15,103 nucleotides of DNA from Legionella genomosp. 1 (GTDB lineage: Bacteria > Pseudomonadota > Gammaproteobacteria > Legionellales > Legionellaceae). This document shows, in pieces, positions 6,301 to 13,250 of the stretch; position 1 is the stretch's first letter; every line of letters begins with the position of its first letter. The DNA lies in NCBI GenBank assembly GCA_945901965.1, contig CAMDMN010000022.1:1-15103 (forward strand), read 5' to 3'. The position numbers and the translations under genes are program-made. The notes under the pieces were generated by a model. That model ran no database searches and was not told the origin of the DNA. It saw nothing but the letters and a program-made list of their open reading frames with translations.

Positions 6301-6807
6301 CTATCCCGCCATCACTTCTTCAACTGATTTTCCGCGCTTTGCAGCTACAAAATCAGGTGTGCCAATATTTGTTAGTGCGCCAATAGTTGCACGAACAATA
6401 TTGCTTGGATTAGTTGAACCAATACTTTTTGCCAAAATATTTTTAACACCTAGAACTTCAAGCACAGCTCGCATAGCTCCACCGGCTATAATTCCTGTAC
6501 CTTGGCTTGCTGGTTTCATAAAAACTTTTGATGCTCCATAATTCCACGAAATTTCATGGAATATCGTGTTGCCTGATAATGGGACATAGACCATATTTTT
6601 ACGTGCTTGATCCATAGCTTTTTGTATAGCAATAGGAACTTCACGGGCTTTACCACGACCAAAACCTACTTTGCCCTTACCATCGCCAACAACGACAAGA
6701 ACAGCAAAACCAAAAACTCGCCCACCTTTTACTACCTTTGCAGTTCTGTTAACAGATACTAATTTTTCTTGGTATCCATCAGTTTTTGTTGATTCATCAA
6801 ATGACAT
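6301..6807 (-). CDS. rpsE: 30S ribosomal protein S5 (uS5)
   Basis: 168 residues (E. coli 167). S5 lies at the mRNA entry pore and affects decoding accuracy. The N-terminal double-stranded RNA-binding-like domain (about 14-80) holds NRTAKVVKGGRVFGFAVLVV and GDGKGKVGFGRGKAREVP, and the C-terminal domain holds GTGIIAGGAMRAVLEVLGVK and AKSIGSTNPSNIVRAT. The GGR stretch at about 28-30 corresponds to the loop altered in E. coli spectinomycin-resistant mutants and looks unremarkable. AAGGA precedes the ATG. It lies 9 nt after rplR and 2 nt before rpmD. Confidence 0.98.
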   Translation of the reverse strand: MSFDESTKTDGYQEKLVSVNRTAKVVKGGRVFGFAVLVVVGDGKGKVGFGRGKAREVPIAIQKAMDQARKNMVYVPLSGNTIFHEISWNYGASKVFMKPASQGTGIIAGGAMRAVLEVLGVKNILAKSIGSTNPSNIVRATIGALTNIGTPDFVAAKRGKSVEEVMAG

Positions 6808-6816
6808 ATCTGTTCC

Positions 6817-7173
6817 TTAAAAATTCAAGCCGGCTTCACGGGCACCATCTGCTAGAGCTTTTACTCGCCCATGGTACTTATACCCAGCTCGGTCAAAAGC
6901 GACTTCAGTTAAGCTTTTTTCTTTTGCTCTTGTAGCTAGTAACTTACCAACCTGTTGAGCCTGATCACATTTATTACCAGTCAAAGTTGGTTTAATCTCT
7001 TTATCCAAAGTTGAAGCTGAAACAATAACAACATCCCCCAAGTCTCCACGGACTAAGATCTGTGAATACATATGGGTCCCACTGCGATGAACTGTCAAAC
7101 GTGGTCTTTTAGACTGTTTAATTATTGCTTTAGTCTTTAAACCGCGGCGGCTACGTGCTTGAAATTTATTCAT
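6817..7173 (-). CDS. rplR: 50S ribosomal protein L18 (uL18)
   Basis: 118 residues (E. coli 117). L18 binds 5S rRNA and, with L5, docks it into the central protuberance. The basic N-terminus (QARSRRGLKTKAIIKQSKRPRL) leads into RLTVHRSGTHMYSQIL, and the C-terminal half contains FDRAGYKYHGRVKALADGA followed by REAGLNF, the family's standard ending. It lies 10 nt after rplF and 9 nt before rpsE. Confidence 0.98.
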   Translation of the reverse strand: MNKFQARSRRGLKTKAIIKQSKRPRLTVHRSGTHMYSQILVRGDLGDVVIVSASTLDKEIKPTLTGNKCDQAQQVGKLLATRAKEKSLTEVAFDRAGYKYHGRVKALADGAREAGLNF

Positions 7174-7183
7174 ATTCTAAACC

Positions 7184-7726
7184 CTATTTCTTTTTAGCTT
7201 CTTTACGGACAATAACTTCACCAGCATATTTTACCCCTTTACCTTTGTATGGCTCTGGTGGTCTAAAAGCTCTAATTTCTGAAGCAACTTGTCCAATACG
7301 TTGTTTATCAATGCCCTTTATAATAATAGTAGTATTATTTGGTGTTTCAGCAACGACACCCTCAGGCAAGTTATATTCAACAGGATGTGAAAAACCTAAA
7401 GATAAAGAAACAGAAGTTCCTTTAGCCTGCGCTCTATAACCCACTCCAACTAGTTCTAGTGTTTTATCAAAACCAGTAGTAACTCCAGTAATCATATTTT
7501 GCACCAAAGCACGCGCAGTACCAGCTTGAGACCATGCATTAGGATCTTTGGAAGCAGGTTTAAATACAATTTCTTTTTCATTAGAATCTGACATAGATAC
7601 ATCAACTAAATGATTATATTTATGTGTCAGTGAACCTTTTGGTCCATTTACTGTAAGTGCACCATTTTCAATTTTTAGCTCTACATTAGCTGGTAATAAT
7701 ATCGGGGCTTTAGCTACTCTAGACAT
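7184..7726 (-). CDS. rplF: 50S ribosomal protein L6 (uL6)
   Basis: 180 residues (E. coli 177), a two-domain protein near the sarcin-ricin loop, where translation factors dock. The start MSRVAKAPILLPANVELKI is typical; the two repeated alpha/beta domains span about 1-82 and 83-180, the second containing VGVGYRAQAKG and the ending RPPEPYKGKGVKYAGEVIVR, the most conserved part. An upstream in-frame start at 7798 would overlap rpsH and add 24 residues without family support, while AGAGG lies just before the ATG at 7726, so this start is chosen. It follows rpsH by 37 nt. Confidence 0.97.
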   Translation of the reverse strand: MSRVAKAPILLPANVELKIENGALTVNGPKGSLTHKYNHLVDVSMSDSNEKEIVFKPASKDPNAWSQAGTARALVQNMITGVTTGFDKTLELVGVGYRAQAKGTSVSLSLGFSHPVEYNLPEGVVAETPNNTTIIIKGIDKQRIGQVASEIRAFRPPEPYKGKGVKYAGEVIVRKEAKKK

Positions 7727-7763
7727 ATCATTCCTCTTATCAATTGCGCATAAATTTATAAAT

Positions 7764-8159
7764 TTAAGCCACTTCGCAAAGTAATTCGCCACCAACATTG
7801 TTAATTTTGGCTTTAATATGCGTCATTACACCTTGTGGAGTTGATAAAATAGCCACTCCAAAACCAGGAATTGCTACCAATTGCTTTACAGATTTATAAA
7901 TGCGTAAACCTGGTCTACTTATGCGTTTAATTTTGTCAATTACAGGCTTACCGCGATAATACTTAAGATTTATCGTAATTTCTTTCAAGTTATTATCTAA
8001 TTGTTCAACAGAAAAATCAGTTATATAACCTTCTTCCTGTAAAACAGTAGCTATTTGTTCTTTCAAAATAGATGAAATTAATTTAACTTGCTGATGTTTA
8101 GCTTGCTGGGCATTTCTAATTCTAGTCAACATATCAGCAATTGGATCATGCATACTCAC
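7764..8159 (-). CDS. rpsH: 30S ribosomal protein S8 (uS8)
   Basis: 131 residues (E. coli 130). S8 is a primary 16S rRNA binder (central domain); in E. coli it also represses the spc operon. It begins MSMHDPIADMLTRIRNAQ and ends with the RNA-binding C-terminal half containing RISRPGLRIYKS and AILSTPQGVMTHIKA. The start codon is GTG: GGAG lies 7 bases before this GTG but 13 before the in-frame ATG two codons later, and homologues also start MSM. It is 21 nt after rpsN. Confidence 0.97.
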   Translation of the reverse strand: MSMHDPIADMLTRIRNAQQAKHQQVKLISSILKEQIATVLQEEGYITDFSVEQLDNNLKEITINLKYYRGKPVIDKIKRISRPGLRIYKSVKQLVAIPGFGVAILSTPQGVMTHIKAKINNVGGELLCEVA

Positions 8160-8180
8160 AGTTTTTCTCCAAAATAAATA

Positions 8181-8483
8181 TTACCAGCTTGATTTTCTGC
8201 CACCAGTGACATTTCCTATCATAAGCTGTTGTCGTAAACAAATTCGACACAGTCCAAACTTGCGATAAACTGCATGCACTCTTCCGCATTGGTTACAACG
8301 AGTACTATGTCTAACAGCATTTGAATTCACAGGTAACTTAGCTAGTTTCGCTTGAGTTTCCATAATTACATCATAATCAGTTGATGACTTGATGGTTTTT
8401 TTTAATTCTGCTCGACGAGCTTTATACTTCTCAACAAGTAAACCCTTTTTAGATTCGCGTGCTACCATAGATTTTTTAGCCAC
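8181..8483 (-). CDS. rpsN: 30S ribosomal protein S14 (uS14), long form with zinc motif
   Basis: 100 residues, the length of the long S14 type (E. coli 101), located in the 30S head. Unlike E. coli S14, which has lost the metal ligands, this protein has C63, C66, C79 and C82 (CNQC, 12 residues, CRIC), the same spacing as in the short zinc-binding S14 of Bacillus subtilis. It therefore combines the long insertion (about 20-60) with an intact zinc ribbon. The ending GGRKSSW resembles the family's KKASW. The start is GTG with AAGGG 8 bases upstream. It lies 14 nt after rplE. From memory this form resembles Legionella S14; the zinc binding is inferred from the motif. Confidence 0.96.
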   Translation of the reverse strand: MAKKSMVARESKKGLLVEKYKARRAELKKTIKSSTDYDVIMETQAKLAKLPVNSNAVRHSTRCNQCGRVHAVYRKFGLCRICLRQQLMIGNVTGGRKSSW

Positions 8484-8497
8484 AGTTTATACCCTTA

Positions 8498-9049
8498 TTA
8501 ATTTTTTTCTCTGTCTTTCAATGGAAAATTAAATGCTTCTAATAAAGCTTTAGCTTCCGCATTAGTTTTTGCACTTGTAGTTATACAAATATCTAAACCA
8601 CGTATAACATCAATTTTATCAAAATCAATTTCTGGAAATACTATCTGCTCACGGATTCCCATGGAATAATTTCCAGTACCATCAAATGATTTTGGATTCA
8701 ACCCTCTAAAATCTCTTACTCGAGGCAATGTAATTGTAATTAACCTATCTAAAAACTCATACATTTTTTTGTTTCTTAATGTGACTTTACAACCAATAGG
8801 CCATTCTTCACGAATTTTAAAGCCAGCAATAGATTTTTTAGCCAAGGTAACCACTGGTTTTTGTCCAGATATTCTAGTCATATCCTCAACTGCGAAATTC
8901 ATAACTTTTTTATCGCCTACAGCTTCGCCTACACCCATATTAAGAGTGATTTTTTTTATTCTAGGCACTTCCATAACAGATTTATAGCCAAACTTCTTCA
9001 TCATTAAGCTTGAAATCTCATTTTTATATAGTTCTTTAAGTCTAGCCAT
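8498..9049 (-). CDS. rplE: 50S ribosomal protein L5 (uL5)
   Basis: 183 residues (E. coli 179). L5 binds 5S rRNA and the P-site tRNA side of the central protuberance. It begins MARLKELYKNEISSLMMKKF; KKITLNMGVGEAVGDKK (about 28-44), KKSIAGFKIREEWPIGCKVT and RDFRGLNPKSFDGTGNYSMG are the conserved blocks, followed by EQIVFPEIDFDKID and LDICITTSAKT. The tail ends FPLKDREKN, a few residues longer than E. coli. It lies 12 nt after rplX. Confidence 0.98.
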   Translation of the reverse strand: MARLKELYKNEISSLMMKKFGYKSVMEVPRIKKITLNMGVGEAVGDKKVMNFAVEDMTRISGQKPVVTLAKKSIAGFKIREEWPIGCKVTLRNKKMYEFLDRLITITLPRVRDFRGLNPKSFDGTGNYSMGIREQIVFPEIDFDKIDVIRGLDICITTSAKTNAEAKALLEAFNFPLKDREKN

Positions 9050-9061
9050 TTAGATCACCCT

Positions 9062-9388
9062 TTATACAAGATCAATAACTTCGTTATTTGACTTGAAATA
9101 TCTTACCTTGTGTTTGCCACCATCTTTTTCTATAAACTTAAAACCAACTTTGTCAGCTTTTTTTGTAAGTGGATTATAAAGTGCAATATTAGATATATCT
9201 AATGGTGCTTCTTTTGCTATTATTCCACCTTTTTGTTCTAGTTGTGGATTAGGTTTAATATGTTTTTTCATCATATTAATACCTTCAACTACAACCTTAG
9301 TGTCGGCAACAGAAATAACTTTACCAACTTGTCCTTTAGATTTTCCTGCAATAACAACTACAGTATCGCTTTTCTTTATACGTTTCAT
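9062..9388 (-). CDS. rplX: 50S ribosomal protein L24 (uL24)
   Basis: 108 residues (E. coli 104), an early assembly initiator that binds the 5' end of 23S rRNA near the tunnel exit. The KOW motif is at the N-terminus (KKSDTVVVIAGKSKGQVGKV, about 5-24), followed by NMMKKHIKPNPQ and the conserved KVGFKF late in the protein. ATG at 9388 is chosen: it matches the family start and AGAGGG lies 9 bases upstream. A start at 9421 would overlap rplN and add eleven unmatched residues. It lies 13 nt after rplN. Confidence 0.96.
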   Translation of the reverse strand: MKRIKKSDTVVVIAGKSKGQVGKVISVADTKVVVEGINMMKKHIKPNPQLEQKGGIIAKEAPLDISNIALYNPLTKKADKVGFKFIEKDGGKHKVRYFKSNNEVIDLV

Positions 9389-9401
9389 TTTAAAAACCCT
9401 C

Positions 9402-9767
9402 TTACAATACTTCAGCTGCAAGAGAAATGATCTTCATAAACCGTTCTCTTAGTTCGCGTGTTACAGGCCCAAATATACGGGTACCAATTGGTTCATTTTG
9501 GTTGTTTAGAAGAACGGCTGCATTGCCATCAAATCTAATAAGCGAACCATCATCTCTTCTCACACCTTGTGCTGTACGAACAACAACCGCATTCATTACA
9601 GAACCTTTTTTAACTTTAGATCGTGGTAATGCATCTTTAATACTAACTTTTATAACATCACCAACTCGTGCATAACGTCTGTGTGAACCACCAAGTACTT
9701 TGATACACATAACTTTACGTGCACCACTGTTATCCGCTACTTCCAGCACAGTCTGCATTTGTATCAT
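9402..9767 (-). CDS. rplN: 50S ribosomal protein L14 (uL14)
   Basis: 121 residues (E. coli 123), a beta-barrel protein at the subunit interface that contacts 16S rRNA and binds the silencing factor RsfS in other bacteria. It begins MIQMQTVLEVADNSGARKVM and continues GGSHRRYARVGDVIKVSIK, RGVRRDDGSLIRFDGNA-type and GTRIFGPVTRELRERFMKII blocks, all family signatures. GGAG precedes the ATG by 7 bases. It is the first gene of the spc block, after a 138-nt gap that holds a promoter-like sequence. Confidence 0.98.
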   Translation of the reverse strand: MIQMQTVLEVADNSGARKVMCIKVLGGSHRRYARVGDVIKVSIKDALPRSKVKKGSVMNAVVVRTAQGVRRDDGSLIRFDGNAAVLLNNQNEPIGTRIFGPVTRELRERFMKIISLAAEVL

Positions 9768-9801
9768 TTTATTCTCCAGCTCTAAATTCGACCAGAAAAA
9801 G

Positions 9802-9817
9802 GTTGCTGATTATAACA
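9802..9817 (-). promoter_or_regulatory. spc operon promoter (extended -10)
   Basis: On the minus strand the gap between rpsQ and rplN contains TGTTATAAT (9817-9809), a perfect extended -10 element (TG, one base, TATAAT). Transcription would start near 9802, about 35 bases before the rplN ATG. No good -35 lies at the right distance (TTTTAA at 17 bases), which extended -10 promoters tolerate. In E. coli the spc promoter lies in this same junction, which supports the call. Confidence 0.65.
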
Positions 9818-9827
9818 GCCCCTCTGG

Positions 9828-9862
9828 TATTTTAAAAGTAAAATGTGACTTTTTTATAAGTC
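9828..9862 (-). terminator. weak hairpin after the S10 block
   Basis: In the minus-strand RNA, GACTT (9862-9858) pairs with AAGTC (9851-9847) across a 6-base loop, followed by ACATTTTACTTTT. The 5-bp stem and interrupted U-run make at best a leaky terminator between rpsQ and the spc promoter. Partial read-through would be expected. Confidence 0.3.
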
Positions 9863-9905
9863 GCTAAAAAGTATTTGGTGCAACATAAGAGAAAATGATT
9901 CTAAA

Positions 9906-10160
9906 TTATGACACTATAACTTCTTCTAATACCCAACTTTTCATTTTTGAAATTGGTCGAGACTCGCGAATCTTCACAGTATTTCCAATTTTACAAACCT
10001 GATTTTCATCATGTGCATGCAATTTAGTTCTGCGTCTCATTATTTTTCCATATTTTGGATGCTTAACAGTACGCTCAACTAAAACAACAATAGTCTTTTG
10101 CATTTTATCAGAAATTACCTTGCCAACTAATGTTCTAGCATTTGATTCAGTATTAGTCAT
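9906..10160 (-). CDS. rpsQ: 30S ribosomal protein S17 (uS17)
   Basis: 84 residues, as in E. coli. S17 is a primary binder of the 5' domain of 16S rRNA. The OB-fold core carries ARTLVGKVISDKMQKTIVV (about 8-26) and VKHPKYGKIMRRRTKLHAHD, followed by KIGNTVKIRESRPISKMKSW, the most conserved part. The ATG overlaps the rpmC stop by 4 bases, and AAGGTGGGG precedes it. It is the last gene of the S10 block. Confidence 0.98.
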   Translation of the reverse strand: MTNTESNARTLVGKVISDKMQKTIVVLVERTVKHPKYGKIMRRRTKLHAHDENQVCKIGNTVKIRESRPISKMKSWVLEEVIVS

Positions 10161-10357
10161 AACTTGACCCCACCTTTTTCAGTCAATCTAGTTTTAATTC
10201 TTGCAATATCCTTTCTGACTTTAGCTATCAAATGGAATTTATCTAATGAACCATTTGCTTTTTTCATACGTAAATTAAATTGATTTTTACGTAAAACAAG
10301 TAATTCAGATTGCAATTCATTAATGTTCATTGTCTTAAATTTATTTTTATCTTTCAT
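10157..10357 (-). CDS. rpmC: 50S ribosomal protein L29 (uL29)
   Basis: 66 residues (E. coli 63), a small helical protein next to the tunnel exit, near the docking site for trigger factor and SRP on L23. The conserved helix reads NELQSELLVLRKNQFNLRM and KVRKDIARIKTRLTEK closes the protein. The N-terminus (MKDKNKFKTMNI) is slightly extended and Lys-rich. The start is a choice between GTG at 10360 and ATG at 10357; AAGG lies 7 bases before the ATG and only 4 before the GTG, so ATG is preferred. It overlaps the rplP stop (TGATG) and the rpsQ start (ATGA). Confidence 0.95.
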   Translation of the reverse strand: MKDKNKFKTMNINELQSELLVLRKNQFNLRMKKANGSLDKFHLIAKVRKDIARIKTRLTEKGGVKL

Positions 10358-10770
10358 CACATCACCTTGCGCTCTTCAAAAGCAACCTTAAATGGAAGCT
10401 TTGCACGTGCCAAGTCAAAAGCTTCAATTGCAAGCTCTCTAGTAACTCCTTCCATTTCGAAAAGAACTTTACCAGGCTTAATTTGTGCAACCCAATATTC
10501 TACATTTCCTTTACCTTTACCTTGTCTAACCTCAAGAGGCTTTTGAGTAATCGGTTTGTCAGGAAATACGCGGATCCAAATTTTCCCACCACGTTTTACA
10601 TGTCTTGTCATAGCACGTCGTGCCGCTTCTATTTGCCTTGCGGTTAGTCTTCCACGCTCAACAGCTTTTAAGCCAAATTCACCGAAGCTGATTTTGCTAC
10701 CTCTTTGTGCAAGACCACGGTTTCGGCCTTTCATTTGTTTGCGATATTTTGTTCGCTTAGGCTGTAACAT
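10357..10770 (-). CDS. rplP: 50S ribosomal protein L16 (uL16)
   Basis: 137 residues (E. coli 136). L16 helps shape the A site and the entry of tRNA into the peptidyl transferase centre. MLQPKRTKYRKQMKGRNRGL at the start, RQIEAARRAMTRHVKRGGKI and RVFPDKPITQKPLEVRQGKG are signatures. R82, in VRQGKGKGN, corresponds to E. coli R81, which is hydroxylated by YcfD in that species. GAGG precedes the ATG. It lies 15 nt after rpsC and shares its stop with the start of rpmC. Confidence 0.98.
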   Translation of the reverse strand: MLQPKRTKYRKQMKGRNRGLAQRGSKISFGEFGLKAVERGRLTARQIEAARRAMTRHVKRGGKIWIRVFPDKPITQKPLEVRQGKGKGNVEYWVAQIKPGKVLFEMEGVTRELAIEAFDLARAKLPFKVAFEERKVM

Positions 10771-10785
10771 AATTGTAAATCCTCA

Positions 10786-11442
10786 CTACTTGTTAGGCTC
10801 GGTGTTTCTTATCTTTTGTGGTGTATTCTCACCTTTAAAGATCCAAACTTTTACACCAATAATTCCATATGTCGTCTTAGATTCAGCAGTACCATAATCA
10901 ATATCTGCACGAAATGTATGTAATGGAACACGTCCTTCCCTATACCATTCACTACGCGCAATTTCAGCTCCACCTAATCTTCCACTTACGCATATCTTAA
11001 TACCTTTAGCTCCAGATTTTAGTGCAGAGTTTACAGCTCTTTTCATCGCGCGTCTAAACATTACTCGTTGCTCTAATTGCTGAGCTATACTTTCTGCTAC
11101 TAATGTTGCATCAAGTTCAGGTTTTTTAATCTCTTCTATATTTAAATGAACTGGAACACCTAATTTCGCAGATATTTCAGAACGGAGAGATTCTATACCG
11201 CCACCTTTTTTACCAATTAAAACACCTGGCCTTGCGGTATGGATGGTAACTACAGCATTATTAGCTGGCCGTGAAATTTGAATGGAGCTTACGGCAGCTG
11301 ACATTAATTTTTTCTTTAAATCTTTTCTTAAATTAATATCTTGATTTAATAATTGTGCATAATTCTTAGATGCATACCATGTGGAATTCCACGTTTTGAC
11401 TATGCCAAGACGTATACCAATTGGATTTACTTTCTGTCCCAT
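10786..11442 (-). CDS. rpsC: 30S ribosomal protein S3 (uS3)
   Basis: 218 residues, somewhat shorter than E. coli S3 (233), the difference being at the variable C-terminus. S3 lies at the mRNA entry pore and takes part in the ribosomal helicase activity. It starts MGQKVNPIGIRLGIVKTWNS; the KH domain has its GxxG loop at 77-80 (GKKG in RPGVLIGKKGGGIESL). The C-terminal domain contains KIVCVSGRLGG-type KICVSGRLGGAEIARSEWY and GRVPLHTFRADIDYGTAESK. It follows rplV by 2 nt. Confidence 0.98.
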   Translation of the reverse strand: MGQKVNPIGIRLGIVKTWNSTWYASKNYAQLLNQDINLRKDLKKKLMSAAVSSIQISRPANNAVVTIHTARPGVLIGKKGGGIESLRSEISAKLGVPVHLNIEEIKKPELDATLVAESIAQQLEQRVMFRRAMKRAVNSALKSGAKGIKICVSGRLGGAEIARSEWYREGRVPLHTFRADIDYGTAESKTTYGIIGVKVWIFKGENTPQKIRNTEPNK

Positions 11443-11444
11443 CG

Positions 11445-11780
11445 TTATTCCCCGTCAGATACTTTAATGGTGATGTGGCAAGTTCGTTTACAAATTCTAT
11501 TTGCACGACCTTTAGCACGTGGACTGACGCGCTTCAATGTAGTTGCTTCATCTACAAAAACCACGCCTACCTTAAATTCATCGATATCTGCGCTCTCATT
11601 GTTTTCTGCATTCGCTAAAGCAGACTCAAGCAATTTAAGCATAAGACCCGCACCCTTTTTCGGGGTAAACTTTAGAACATCGACAGCTCCAGATACATTC
11701 ATATTTCGAATCATATCAGCTATTAATCTGCCTTTTTGGGCAGACAATGGTGCATTTTTTAATCTTGCTGTAACTTCCAT
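11445..11780 (-). CDS. rplV: 50S ribosomal protein L22 (uL22)
   Basis: 111 residues (E. coli 110). L22 sends a long beta-hairpin into the peptide exit tunnel, beside L4, where macrolides act. It contains LKNAPLSAQKGRLIADMIR, LLESALANAENNESADID and the hairpin region KRVSPRAKGRANRICKRTCH. No deletion or duplication is visible in the hairpin. The ATG at 11780 is chosen because AGAGG lies just upstream and the family begins there; an in-frame start at 11816 would overlap rpsS. It lies 10 nt after rpsS and 2 nt before rpsC. Confidence 0.97.
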   Translation of the reverse strand: MEVTARLKNAPLSAQKGRLIADMIRNMNVSGAVDVLKFTPKKGAGLMLKLLESALANAENNESADIDEFKVGVVFVDEATTLKRVSPRAKGRANRICKRTCHITIKVSDGE

Positions 11781-11790
11781 CACTAACCTC

Positions 11791-12069
11791 TTACTTGGCC
11801 TTAACTTTTCTATCACCTGAGTGACCTTTGAACGTACGAGTCATAGCAAATTCACCAAGCTTATGACCAACCATGTTATCTGTAATAAAAACTGGTACGT
11901 GATCTCTGCCGTTATGAACAGCTATAGTCAAATCAATCATCTCAGGTAGTATAGTAGATCGTCTAGACCAAGTTTTAATTGGTTTCTTAGACTTTGATGA
12001 TACCGCCTCTTCTACTTTATTTAGCAAGTGATAATCAATAAAAGGACCTTTTCTTATAGAACGAGCCAC
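11791..12069 (-). CDS. rpsS: 30S ribosomal protein S19 (uS19)
   Basis: 92 residues, as in E. coli. S19 forms a complex with S13 in the 30S head and reaches the A-site side and the 50S bridge. The start MARSIRKGPFIDYHLLNKV, the middle KTWSRRSTILPEMIDLTIAV and the end GHKLGEFAMTRTFKGHSGDR are characteristic. The start codon is GTG, with AGAGGA 7 bases upstream. The 45-nt gap from rplB contains a small AACAC/GTGTT hairpin whose role is unknown. Confidence 0.98.
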   Translation of the reverse strand: MARSIRKGPFIDYHLLNKVEEAVSSKSKKPIKTWSRRSTILPEMIDLTIAVHNGRDHVPVFITDNMVGHKLGEFAMTRTFKGHSGDRKVKAK

Positions 12070-12114
12070 CTTAATTTCCTCTCAGTTTAGGAACACTTAT
12101 ATTGTGTTGCCTCA

Positions 12115-12942
12115 TTATTTCTTCTTACGTCTTCTAACGATAAAACTATCAGTACGCTTGTTACCTCTTGTTTTATACCCTTTAGTTGGTAAGCCCCATG
12201 GTGAAACTGGGTGACGTCCAGCTGATGTTCTACCCTCACCACCACCGTGTGGATGGTCAACTGGGTTCATAGCAACACCACGAACTGTCGGTCTTACACC
12301 GCGCCATCTTGAAGCACCGGCTTTACCTAAAACTCTTAAACTATGTTCGCTATTAGATACTTCGCCAATTACAGCGCGGCATGCTAATTCAACTTTTCGC
12401 ATCTCACCAGAACGTAGTTTTAGCGTTGCATAAATACCTTCTTTAGCAACTAACTGCCCACTACATCCAGCGCTGCGTAGCATTTGTGCGCCTTTACCAG
12501 GCTTCATTTCTACACAATGTATGGTTGTACCAACTGGTATATTTTTTAATGGTAAGCAATTTCCAATTGAAATTGGAGAATCATCACCATTAGAAACAAC
12601 CTGGTCTTTTACCAAACCTTGAGGAGCGATAATATATCTTCGCTCTCCGTCTTTGTAAAGAAGAAGAGCAATTAAAGCTGTACGATTTGGATCGTATTCC
12701 AATCTTTCTACACGAGCTTCAACACCATCTTTACGTCTAATGAAATCAATTAAACGATATTGACAGCGTGCACCGCCGCCAATATGACGTACAGTAATAC
12801 GGCCCTGATTGTTACGCCCACCAGTTTTATTTAATTTCTCTACTAAAGGCATATGTGGCTTACCCTTATGTATATCATGGTGAACTACCCTAATCTCTCC
12901 TCGTTTCCCAGGAGATGTTGGTTTAGATTTTATTAATGCCAT
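12115..12942 (-). CDS. rplB: 50S ribosomal protein L2 (uL2)
   Basis: 275 residues (E. coli 273). L2 is a large rRNA-binding protein needed for subunit association and peptidyl transferase activity. It has an OB fold (about 40-125), an SH3-like domain (about 126-200), and the C-terminal extension with NPVDHPHGGGEGRTSAGRHP, where H230 corresponds to the functionally important His229 of E. coli. The tail TRGNKRTDSFIVRRRKKK is standard. AAGG lies 9 bases before the ATG. It follows rplW by 11 nt. Confidence 0.98.
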   Translation of the reverse strand: MALIKSKPTSPGKRGEIRVVHHDIHKGKPHMPLVEKLNKTGGRNNQGRITVRHIGGGARCQYRLIDFIRRKDGVEARVERLEYDPNRTALIALLLYKDGERRYIIAPQGLVKDQVVSNGDDSPISIGNCLPLKNIPVGTTIHCVEMKPGKGAQMLRSAGCSGQLVAKEGIYATLKLRSGEMRKVELACRAVIGEVSNSEHSLRVLGKAGASRWRGVRPTVRGVAMNPVDHPHGGGEGRTSAGRHPVSPWGLPTKGYKTRGNKRTDSFIVRRRKKK

Positions 12943-12953
12943 CTTATTCTGCC

Positions 12954-13250
12954 TTATTCTGTCACAGTAAAGTCAATATCAAAATCTGGATGTAAAGATA
13001 CAAATGCCTTTTTCCAATCACTACGTTTTCCGGCCATTTGTTTAAATCTTTTCTTTTTTCCTTTTACATTTAGAACTGATACGTTTTTGACTTTTACATT
13101 AAACATATGCTCAACAGCTAACTTTATTTCATTCTTAGTGGCTGTTTTTAAAACTTTAAATGTAAACTGTTTAAACTTTTCCGCCATAATTGTAGTCTTT
13201 TCAGAGGTGTGAGGCTCTCTTAAAACCATCATCAGTCTTTCAGCATTCAT
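12954..13250 (-). CDS. rplW: 50S ribosomal protein L23 (uL23)
   Basis: 98 residues (E. coli 100). L23 lies at the tunnel exit and is the docking site of trigger factor and SRP. MNAERLMMVLREPHTSEKTT opens the protein, with the family motif PHTSEK at about 13-18; FKVLKTATKNEIKLAVEHMF and FNVKVKNVSVLNVKGKKKRF follow. GAGGAG lies 8 bases before the ATG, which overlaps the rplD stop by 4 bases. It lies 11 nt before rplB. Confidence 0.98.
   Translation of the reverse strand: MNAERLMMVLREPHTSEKTTIMAEKFKQFTFKVLKTATKNEIKLAVEHMFNVKVKNVSVLNVKGKKKRFKQMAGKRSDWKKAFVSLHPDFDIDFTVTE

Noticed and set aside
11353..11820. 155-codon plus-strand open frame antisense to rpsC and rplV
   Set aside because: Long, but fully opposite conserved genes; no recognisable domain and no promoter or ribosome-binding site. 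It is explained by codon bias of the real strand.
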